Positions 9,450 to 16,246 of a DNA stretch of 42,047 nucleotides are shown piece by piece. The stretch comes from Gammaproteobacteria bacterium (GTDB lineage Bacteria; Pseudomonadota; Gammaproteobacteria; DSM-16500): the NCBI GenBank assembly GCA_021156085.1, contig JAJNBC010000016.1, positions 1-42,047 on the forward strand, read 5' to 3'. Position 1 is the stretch's first letter; each line of letters opens with the position of its first letter. Both the position numbers and the translations under genes were made by a program. The notes beneath the pieces are model-generated. The model was not told the origin of the DNA, did not search any database, and saw only the letters and a list, made by a program, of their open reading frames with translations.

Positions 9450-10226
9450 ATGGAAAATCTGAACACTCAGCTAACTCGCACTTGCAATGCTTGCGGTATA
9501 GAAAAGCCATTATCTGCTTTTCTACAGTTGAGCGGTACAGATGGCACAAGCTACGGTAAAATTTGCTCAGCTTGCCGTAATACAGGTAAAACACAAAAAT
9601 CTACTTCTACCGTCATAGACGAAGAGCGCAGCACAGAACCCTCCGGCATAGGAATTCGGGGCAAAGAAAAATTGTATGCCGATGCAAAACGCGAAGAAAA
9701 ACTTCATACGCTAAAAGAACTTTATAAGAAAGAAGATATAAAAAAGCAAACGGTCGCGGATGAAAAAATTGAACGTATTAATTTAAAAGAAGCTTCTGAA
9801 AAAAAACATCGAGAGTTCTATATAAATCCCGAAAAAAAATCTACCCTCACTCTACTCGGTAAAAGAGTACCCGATAGCCAACAAACCCAAAAAATAATAC
9901 ACACTCGTAGCGCAAGCGAACGTCATCAAGCTCTACTTGAAACGAAAAAACAGCAACACACTGAGATAATCAAAACGATTTCAAAAGAAGAAGCAAAAAA
10001 AACCACCACTGATTTCAACAATCTCTTCCATGCCATAGAACCCGGCAAAATTGAAATGCAAGGCGAATTAAAACGTTTTTTCACTTGGCTAGGTAATAGC
10101 GCCCCTATTGTACGAACTCTTACAAAAGGGAGGGGATTCATTAACCCCACGGGCCCACGCAAAGAACCGGCTGTCGAAAATAGCAAAAGTGGTACTTCTC
10201 CTTCTTCCCGCCGGCAACGTAGTTAG
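9450..10226 (+). CDS. Unknown protein with N-terminal zinc-ribbon-like cysteines
   Basis: I cannot name this 258-residue protein. Residues 12-42 hold two Cys pairs, C12-x2-C15 and C39-x2-C42, around a KPLSAFLQLSGTDGTSYG segment: a likely zinc-binding ribbon. From about residue 65 to 190 it is very rich in Lys, Glu and Gln and predicted helical (KEELHTLKEL-like stretches), without membrane segments or a signal peptide. A more hydrophobic block follows (RFFTWLGNSAPIVRTL), then a basic Ser-rich tail (SGTSPSSRRQRS). No good ribosome-binding site precedes the ATG. It converges with icmQ (79-nt gap) inside the interval that splits the hfq superoperon. A secreted effector or nucleic-acid-binding protein are both possible; neither is shown. 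Confidence 0.7.
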   Translation: MENLNTQLTRTCNACGIEKPLSAFLQLSGTDGTSYGKICSACRNTGKTQKSTSTVIDEERSTEPSGIGIRGKEKLYADAKREEKLHTLKELYKKEDIKKQTVADEKIERINLKEASEKKHREFYINPEKKSTLTLLGKRVPDSQQTQKIIHTRSASERHQALLETKKQQHTEIIKTISKEEAKKTTTDFNNLFHAIEPGKIEMQGELKRFFTWLGNSAPIVRTLTKGRGFINPTGPRKEPAVENSKSGTSPSSRRQRS

Positions 10227-10304
10227 AATAGTTCAGCGGGATTTCTGCTGGTTACAGGCCAGATAAAAGATAAACAAACTACTTCTAATTTCCCTAAAGC
10301 TTGT

Positions 10305-10901
10305 TTAAGTAAGAGAATCCTTTTTTTTAACTAGTTCACCTTTATCATTTAAAATGTACTCTTGTTTTTGATAATTAAATCCCAATAATCTATCAACGGA
10401 CAAAGAACCCTCTTTTATTTTGATCAACGGACTCCCTAAGCTGTCCTTTGCTACAGACTCAGATGGAATGATATAAATTTTTTTTATAGCTACCGCGAGA
10501 TAAGCATGCTGCGCTTTATTACTTTTTGAATCCACCAACAGTTGGACATGGGATTCTTCCATATAAATAGGCCTATTTACACTGTATTCGTAAAACACTT
10601 GAGGAGTTAGTAATTTTTGCCAATTTGATAAAACAAGGCCATGAGCATTAAAAAGATAAACATATACAATAACCTCTTCTTCTCCTACCCCGCTTTTTTC
10701 AATTCCCTGATCTTCCTCTTTCGTTACAACACTAATTTCCTTCTCTAACTGTTGAACAATAGCTTCCAAACGCTCGCGCACAAAACGAAACTTCGTACTC
10801 ATGTCATATTTATTTCTAAGCTCATCATCTCGTGCCAATGTGGCCTGTATGAGGCGAAACATTTTCATTTCTAATTCATTATTATTAGGCTCATTAGACA
10901 T
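10305..10901 (-). CDS. icmQ: IcmQ-like Dot/Icm type IVB secretion protein
   Basis: IcmQ is an essential cytoplasmic/membrane-associated Dot/Icm component. Its N-terminal helical domain binds the IcmR chaperone and can insert into membranes; its C-terminal domain has an ADP-ribosyltransferase-like fold that binds NAD. From remembered Legionella IcmQ, the match is clearest in residues 78-175: VYLFNAHG, W94, NRPIY (109-113), SKSNKAQHAYLAVAI (125-139) and GSPLIKIKEGSL (156-167). These correspond to the Legionella YSADG, SW, SRPVY, TKENKENEAYVAIYI and GKPLLTLKGRAL blocks. The helical N-terminus (residues 10-60) is divergent, as expected for the chaperone-binding part. At 198 residues it is near the usual 191. 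It lies 5 nt after the FIR candidate. No other dot/icm gene is in the window. Confidence 0.82.
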   Translation of the reverse strand: MSNEPNNNELEMKMFRLIQATLARDDELRNKYDMSTKFRFVRERLEAIVQQLEKEISVVTKEEDQGIEKSGVGEEEVIVYVYLFNAHGLVLSNWQKLLTPQVFYEYSVNRPIYMEESHVQLLVDSKSNKAQHAYLAVAIKKIYIIPSESVAKDSLGSPLIKIKEGSLSVDRLLGFNYQKQEYILNDKGELVKKKDSLT

Positions 10902-10906
10902 CTTCT

Positions 10907-11119
10907 TTATTCACCACGTTGAGGAGAACTGGTTTTTAATAATTCTTCAATCTCACCACATGTTTTCTCTAACTGTGCCGCTGTTTCCAAAAGATATTGA
11001 ACTGACTGTAGGGGCGTACCTGGAGGCGCGGCATTCTGCAACCCCGTGGCCAAAACATAAGCCTGCTTAGCGATCTGATGCATTCCCTGGATAGCTGCAC
11101 GTGCACTTGCAATTAACAT
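10907..11119 (-). CDS. Candidate FIR (IcmR-like) chaperone of IcmQ
   Basis: This 70-residue protein has no signal peptide. It looks like two amphipathic helices (about residues 3-29 and 36-64) joined by APPGTP. In Legionella and Coxiella the gene directly upstream of icmQ encodes IcmR or a functional homologue (FIR family). FIR proteins are small, helical and so divergent that they are found mainly by position. Position (5 nt upstream, same strand), size and helical build all fit; sequence identity to IcmR is not something I can show. It lies 19 nt after mlaA, so mlaA, this gene and icmQ are probably cotranscribed. The ribosome-binding site is weak (AGAGAAGA). Confidence 0.6.
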   Translation of the reverse strand: MLIASARAAIQGMHQIAKQAYVLATGLQNAAPPGTPLQSVQYLLETAAQLEKTCGEIEELLKTSSPQRGE

Positions 11120-11138
11120 TTCATTCTTCTCTATTCAA

Positions 11139-11960
11139 TTAATTCACCTTTGAAACTGACGGTAAAATACTTTGCTTTAATTTATTATTTTCTTGAAGAT
11201 AAGGATCATTTAACTCCGCATTGCGTTCTAACTGATAAGTCCGGCGCTGTATATACGCATCTCGAATAAACGTATAATCATCTAATGAAGCCTGTGCAAG
11301 TACATCTTGGTAACGCAATAGCTCCGCTCGTTTTACCACCAGACCCGTTAAATAGAGTATATTACGCTGAGTCACGGGATAAATATGAGGATAAATAGTT
11401 AAAAAGAAGTAATTGAGGGGCCATCCAATTTGATCCCGTACTGTCCCCGGACCTAAGAAGGGCAAAACTAAATAATTTGAATTCCTATAGCCCCATTGTG
11501 CCAAAGTTAACCCAAAATCTTCTTTATTTGGTTCTAAACCCATATCTGAGGCAAAATCAAAAAAACCCAAAATACCAATCGAGCTATTGATAGCCAAACG
11601 CCATGCATCACTGGTACCTTGATAGAAATTAGCTTGCAAGAAATCATTGGCTACCGTTGGAATCGTATCAATATTATTATAAAAATTACTCAACCCTTTG
11701 CTTAGGGGTTTAGGAATGATTTTAATGTACAAAGTTGCCACAGGTCTTAATATAAGCTTATCGACCACTTCATTAAACTGAAACATAATGCGGTTGAAAC
11801 GTTCATAAGGATCATTATTTATGGCATTTGCTTGTGCTAATTCCACTGTATCAGTAGGGAGAGACGTTGCAGATGCAGTGGCTGCAGCAAACACGCTGCA
11901 ACTCAACCCTAAAACTAAAAGCCAACTAAGTCCTTTTATTAATCGCCTTACTACGTGCAT
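11139..11960 (-). CDS. mlaA: MlaA/VacJ-type phospholipid-removal protein
   Basis: Outer-membrane component of the Mla system, which removes misplaced phospholipids from the outer leaflet. The family signature is strong: DPYERFNRIMFQFNEVVDKLILRPVATLY, NFYNNIDTIPTVANDFLQ, GIFGFFD-like GILGFFDFASDMGL, EDFGLTLAQWGY and YLVLPFLGPGTVRDQIG. The start at 11960 (273 aa) has GGATGAGG upstream; an ATG at 11972 does not. The N-terminal signal sequence contains LGLSC, which resembles but does not perfectly match a lipobox; a signal peptidase I site after the Ala run is also possible. No mlaBCDEF genes are nearby. It is the first gene of a probable mlaA-FIR-icmQ transcript. Confidence 0.93.
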   Translation of the reverse strand: MHVVRRLIKGLSWLLVLGLSCSVFAAATASATSLPTDTVELAQANAINNDPYERFNRIMFQFNEVVDKLILRPVATLYIKIIPKPLSKGLSNFYNNIDTIPTVANDFLQANFYQGTSDAWRLAINSSIGILGFFDFASDMGLEPNKEDFGLTLAQWGYRNSNYLVLPFLGPGTVRDQIGWPLNYFFLTIYPHIYPVTQRNILYLTGLVVKRAELLRYQDVLAQASLDDYTFIRDAYIQRRTYQLERNAELNDPYLQENNKLKQSILPSVSKVN

Positions 11961-12059
11961 AACCTCATCCAATAATTAAATAAATCAATTCGGCCGCTAA
12001 CCGCCGCTAACCACTATCGTGGGTAGTTTAACTTTAGATGAGCTATATGCCAATGAGAT

Positions 12060-12087
12060 TTGCCTTAATTTCATTAATTTATATAAT
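12060..12087 (+). promoter_or_regulatory. Candidate gpmI promoter
   Basis: TTGCCT (12060-12065), a 16-nt spacer and a perfect TATAAT (12082-12087) precede the gpmI ATG by 32 nt. The downstream leader carries GGATGAT as ribosome-binding site. This lies in the divergent region between mlaA and gpmI. Confidence 0.5.
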
Positions 12088-12119
12088 AGGCGCCAAGCAC
12101 ACTACCGGATGATCTCATC

Positions 12120-13676
12120 ATGACAACGCAACCACGTCCTCTGGCACTTATTATTCTGGATGGCTGGGGATATCGTGAAGAAACCCGCGCGAATGCTATT
12201 GCCCTCGCTAATACGCCTCATTGGGATCAGCTCTGGCAACATTATCCACATACTTTTATCTCTGCATCAGGCCACGCTGTTGGCCTGCCGGATGGCCAAA
12301 TGGGTAATTCAGAAGTAGGCCACCTCAACATAGGAGCAGGGCGCATTGTATCTCAAGATTTGACACGTATTGAATACGCCATTTCTGATAACAGTTTTTT
12401 TGAAAATCCCATACTCACACAAGCTATCGATCATGCAGTCAACGCGCAGAAAGCAATTCACATTTTAGGGTTACTTTCACCGGGCGGCATACATAGCCAT
12501 GAACAGCAAATTCAAGCACTCGTGAAACTGGCAGCTAAACGCCAGGCTACTCAAGTCTATATTCATGCATTTCTAGACGGTCGTGACACCCCTCCCCGCA
12601 GCGCTGAATCCTATTTAACCGCTATGATGCATTACTGCCAAGATCTTCAATGTGGAGAAATAGTATCGATCATCGGGCGTTATTATGCTATGGACCGTGA
12701 TCAACGCTGGCAACGTACGCAAGAAGCCTATGATTTACTTACGCTTGGCAAAGCTCATTATCAAGCAACCGACCCTATCACCGCCTTACATCTTGCTTAT
12801 GCGCGTGGAGAAAATGATGAATTTGTGAAAGCGACGCGTATTCAAAAGGATAAATCAGCATCTCTCACCATAAACGAGGGCGACACTGTTATCTTTATGA
12901 ATTTTCGGGCAGATCGTGCCCGTCAACTCACGCAGGCGTTTATCGATAAACACTTCAACGGTTTTACCCGTATGCATTTTCCCCAAGTGCATTTTTCTAC
13001 TCTTACTGAGTATGATTCTACCTTTCAGCTTCCTATCGCTTTCCCTACCGAACCCCTCCCCCGCATTTTGGGAGAATGCCTTAGCCAGTATGGTTTGCGC
13101 CAATTGCGCATTGCAGAGACAGAGAAATATGCGCATGTTACTTTTTTCTTCAATGGAGGTCTGGAAAAGCCCTACCCTGGCGAGGATAGGATTCTTATCC
13201 CTTCTCCTTCTATTGCTACCTATGATTTACAACCTGAAATGAATGCACCTGAATTAACAGCTCACTTAATTCAAGCCATACAGAAACAGACCTATGATGT
13301 GATTATTTGCAATTTTGCTAATGCAGACATGGTGGGGCACTCAGGCAATCTTTCGGCCACAATCAAAGCCATAGAAGCGCTGGATACTTGTTTAGGAGAA
13401 ATCATCGATGCCCTACACTCAGTAGGAGGCGAGGCTCTTATTACTGCAGACCATGGGAATGCTGAAATGATGTTTGATGAACATACTCAGCAACCTCATA
13501 CCGCCCATACCCATCAACTAGTGCCCCTTATTTATGCGGGTCACAAAGCACCCATAATCAAACCGAATGGGCTTTTATCTGATATAGCGCCTACCATGCT
13601 TTATTTGCTAGACATTCCCAAACCCGCAGAAATGACGGGGGAGTCACTACTCAATTCTTCGGATACTTTAGCCTAG
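12120..13676 (+). CDS. gpmI: 2,3-bisphosphoglycerate-independent phosphoglycerate mutase
   Basis: Mn-dependent glycolytic/gluconeogenic interconversion of 3- and 2-phosphoglycerate. LIILDGWGYREE holds the first metal-binding Asp, and MGNSEVGHLNIGAGR holds the phosphorylated Ser64. HAFLDGRDTPPRSA, NFRADRARQLTQAF, GGLEKPYPGEDR and TADHGNAEMMFDE complete the active-site motifs. At 518 residues it matches the family (about 510-515). In many gammaproteobacteria gpmI is followed by envC and ctpA; here ctpA follows after 219 nt and envC is absent. Confidence 0.98.
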   Translation: MTTQPRPLALIILDGWGYREETRANAIALANTPHWDQLWQHYPHTFISASGHAVGLPDGQMGNSEVGHLNIGAGRIVSQDLTRIEYAISDNSFFENPILTQAIDHAVNAQKAIHILGLLSPGGIHSHEQQIQALVKLAAKRQATQVYIHAFLDGRDTPPRSAESYLTAMMHYCQDLQCGEIVSIIGRYYAMDRDQRWQRTQEAYDLLTLGKAHYQATDPITALHLAYARGENDEFVKATRIQKDKSASLTINEGDTVIFMNFRADRARQLTQAFIDKHFNGFTRMHFPQVHFSTLTEYDSTFQLPIAFPTEPLPRILGECLSQYGLRQLRIAETEKYAHVTFFFNGGLEKPYPGEDRILIPSPSIATYDLQPEMNAPELTAHLIQAIQKQTYDVIICNFANADMVGHSGNLSATIKAIEALDTCLGEIIDALHSVGGEALITADHGNAEMMFDEHTQQPHTAHTHQLVPLIYAGHKAPIIKPNGLLSDIAPTMLYLLDIPKPAEMTGESLLNSSDTLA

Positions 13677-13719
13677 ACCAATATCTGCTGATCTGTGCTA
13701 TTTATACTATCTGTAGAAA

Positions 13720-13866
13720 TCCGAACAAAATGTTGATATCTATGAAGAAGATACCCTGAAAAATAACCCTTTATTTGTATAAATAAAACCCGATATTGAA
13801 GTTTATGTAGCTGAATTTGTAATGGAATGCCCCAATACTATCTCTTCTTTATTTGGCGGAAAATAA
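13720..13866 (+). pseudogene. Possible short coding relic between gpmI and ctpA
   Basis: After a TAG at 13717 one frame reads SEQNVDIYEEDTLKNNPLFV, a single in-frame TAA at 13780, then IKPDIEVYVAEFVMECPNTI and SSLFGGK before a second TAA at 13864. The composition is protein-like and the two halves run on across one stop codon, so this may be the tail of a decayed gene. I do not recognise a family, and it does not look like EnvC. Chance cannot be excluded. The rest of 13677-13895 holds nothing else I can identify apart from the ctpA leader. Confidence 0.3.
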
Positions 13867-13895
13867 ACTATACTTAACCCAACAGGAATCCTAAT

Positions 13896-15305
13896 ATGAA
13901 ACAATCTATCCCACTATCATTACTAAAATTGACAGGGATTGCATTTTTAAGCGCTGTTTTCGCTTCGCCTAGTTTTGCTTTTAAAGAAGAAAATCCAGGG
14001 GTTAATATCACCACCCCCCCGACTCAAGATGACACGTTAGAAAAAAATGATATTGATCGTTTCACTAATGCTATTGCCCAAATTAAAGATTTTTATGTAC
14101 AAAAAACCAGTGATAAAAAACTACTAGAAGATGCGATCCGCGGCATGTTAAGCGGTTTAGATCCTCATTCTGAATATCTTGATGAAGATTCTTATAAAAC
14201 TTTATTAATGACTACTACAGGCGCGTTTGGGGGCCTAGGGGTTGAAGTTACAGGTGAGTATGGGGTCCTTAAAGTAATCAGCCCTATTGATGATACGCCT
14301 GCAGCAAGAGCAGGCCTGAAACCCGGTGATTATATCGTTGCCATTAGTGGTAAATTAGTTAATGAAATGACATTGAATGAAGCAGTAAATAGCATGCGTG
14401 GTAAAACAGGTACAGCTGTCACACTTACTATTATTCGTAAAAACGTTAAAACACCTATAGTTTTTAAGTTAACACGTGAAACCATTCATATATCCAGTAT
14501 AAAAAGTAATATGATAAGCAACGGATTTGGGTATGTTCGTATCAGTGAATTCCAAGAACCCACTACTAAGTTAATGATCTCTGCCATCCAGAAACTAAAA
14601 AAACAAGCAGGTGGCCAGTTACAAGGCTTAGTACTCGATTTACGTAACAACCCGGGTGGGTTATTAGAAACAGCCGTGCAAATTGCTGATGCATTTTTAG
14701 ATACTAAGAAAACTCAGCTATTTAATAACCTCATTGTCTATACAGAAGGACGCTTCCCAAGTGCAAAATACAGCGCAAAAGCAACCTATACCACCGATAT
14801 CTTGGATGGTGCTCCCTTGGTTGTGTTAGTAAATGCAGGTTCAGCTTCAGCTTCAGAAATTGTAGCTGGCGCCTTGCAAGATTATCGCCGTGCCATCATA
14901 GTAGGTAACAATAGTTTTGGGAAAGGTTCTGTGCAAACGGTATTGCCTTTAGACGATAAGCATGCAATTAAATTAACGACTGCTCTTTATCACACCCCTT
15001 CGGGCCGTGTTATCCAAAACAAAGGCATCGTACCTGATGTTGCTGTCGATAACTTAAAAGTAGAGCAAGAGAAAACGGATATGCTCGCGCTTGCACCTAT
15101 CAGAGAATTTGAATTAAAAGGCCATCTATCAAACAAAGATGCTTCTGGCCCAGAAACGCCAAATGCCGATAATAAAAATAATTCTGCTAACTTAGCACAA
15201 TCCGATTTTCAACTTTACCAAGCAGTTAACATCCTCAAAACAATGGCCATGCTTGAGAAAGAGAAAAGTGTTTTGACAGCTAAACATAGCACTGCATCCA
15301 ACTAA
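13896..15305 (+). CDS. ctpA: Carboxy-terminal processing protease (S41) CtpA
   Basis: Periplasmic serine protease that trims C-termini of envelope proteins; related proteins regulate peptidoglycan hydrolases. The signal peptide ends near FASPSFA (residue 28). A PDZ domain spans about residues 110-180 (GGLGVEV, ARAGLKPGDYIVAISG). The S41 catalytic region has LRNNPGGLLE, the SASASE serine cluster at 316-320 and the catalytic Lys in NSFGKGSVQT (K343). At 469 residues it is typical of CtpA. It follows gpmI on the same strand. Its stop overlaps the convergent miaA stop by 3 nt, so no terminator separates the two genes. Confidence 0.96.
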   Translation: MKQSIPLSLLKLTGIAFLSAVFASPSFAFKEENPGVNITTPPTQDDTLEKNDIDRFTNAIAQIKDFYVQKTSDKKLLEDAIRGMLSGLDPHSEYLDEDSYKTLLMTTTGAFGGLGVEVTGEYGVLKVISPIDDTPAARAGLKPGDYIVAISGKLVNEMTLNEAVNSMRGKTGTAVTLTIIRKNVKTPIVFKLTRETIHISSIKSNMISNGFGYVRISEFQEPTTKLMISAIQKLKKQAGGQLQGLVLDLRNNPGGLLETAVQIADAFLDTKKTQLFNNLIVYTEGRFPSAKYSAKATYTTDILDGAPLVVLVNAGSASASEIVAGALQDYRRAIIVGNNSFGKGSVQTVLPLDDKHAIKLTTALYHTPSGRVIQNKGIVPDVAVDNLKVEQEKTDMLALAPIREFELKGHLSNKDASGPETPNADNKNNSANLAQSDFQLYQAVNILKTMAMLEKEKSVLTAKHSTASN

Positions 15306-16246
15306 AGCAATATTTTAATCTTAGAGAGATAATCTACGATTTGAAAAAACAAATCATCATCTTCGCTATCAAACCAAACTGCATCTTGCCATCTTCTTAA
15401 CCATGTTAGCTGTCGTTTTGCCAATTGTCGGGTTGCAATGATACCTTTCTCACGCATTTCTTCATACGTCAATTTACCCTCAAGATACTCCCAAATTTGC
15501 CTATATCCTACTGATCGAATAGCCGGTATAGTTATGTTCAGCTCTTTACGCGTAAATAACTGTTTCACTTCATCAACCCACCCTGCTTCTAGCATCCGAA
15601 AAAATCGTTTTTGAATACGTTCGTGTAAAACAGCACGCTCCGGGGGCGCAATCACTAAATAATGGAATAGATAACCTGTACTATCACTCTCTTGATCCTG
15701 GTGATACGTTGTCAAATTTTTTCCACTTAATGCCTGCACCTCTAAAGCGCGTTGAATACGCTGGCTATCGTGCGGATGAATACGTTGAGCTGCCACAGGA
15801 TCAATTGCCATTAAACGATGATGTAATGCTGGCCAACCCCATTGTTCTCCTTCGTGTGATAACTTTAAGCGAAGCGCAGCATTTGCAGAAGGCATTGGCG
15901 CAATGCCTTGGTGTAAGGCACGAAAATACAGCATGGTGCCACCTACTAGAAGAGGAATTCTACCTTGGGCTTGAATATCTGCTATTTCCCGCAACGCGTC
16001 TTCTCTAAATTGCGCGGCAGAATAAACATCTTGCGGTTCTCGAATATCAATCAAACGATGGGGTGTAATAGTCAAAATATCAAGCTCAGGCTTGGCTGTA
16101 CCGATGTCCATTCCACGATATACCATCGCTGAATCTACACTAATAATCTCAAATGGAAAATGCTTCGTTAACTGGATAGCTAATTGAGTTTTTCCTGATG
16201 CGGTAGGTCCCATTAAGCAGACAATCGGAGGTTTCTTGACTACCAT
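15302..16246 (-). CDS. miaA: tRNA dimethylallyltransferase MiaA
   Basis: Adds the isopentenyl group to A37 of tRNAs reading UNN codons, the first step to ms2i6A. The P-loop GPTASGKTQLAI is near the N-terminus; the substrate-binding SVDSAMVYRGMDIGTAKP and the LVGGTMLYFRAL block follow. The AIRSVGYRQIWEYLEG region lies near the C-terminus. I place the start at 16246 (314 aa), where the ATG overlaps the mutL stop (TAATG). The longer frame to 16300 would lie inside mutL and lacks homology. Translational coupling to mutL is likely. The usual next gene, hfq, is displaced by about 6 kb. Confidence 0.97.
   Translation of the reverse strand: MVVKKPPIVCLMGPTASGKTQLAIQLTKHFPFEIISVDSAMVYRGMDIGTAKPELDILTITPHRLIDIREPQDVYSAAQFREDALREIADIQAQGRIPLLVGGTMLYFRALHQGIAPMPSANAALRLKLSHEGEQWGWPALHHRLMAIDPVAAQRIHPHDSQRIQRALEVQALSGKNLTTYHQDQESDSTGYLFHYLVIAPPERAVLHERIQKRFFRMLEAGWVDEVKQLFTRKELNITIPAIRSVGYRQIWEYLEGKLTYEEMREKGIIATRQLAKRQLTWLRRWQDAVWFDSEDDDLFFQIVDYLSKIKILL

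Noticed and set aside
12855-13242. Overlapping frames on both strands inside gpmI
   Set aside because: The gpmI frame is intact with all active-site motifs; these have none.
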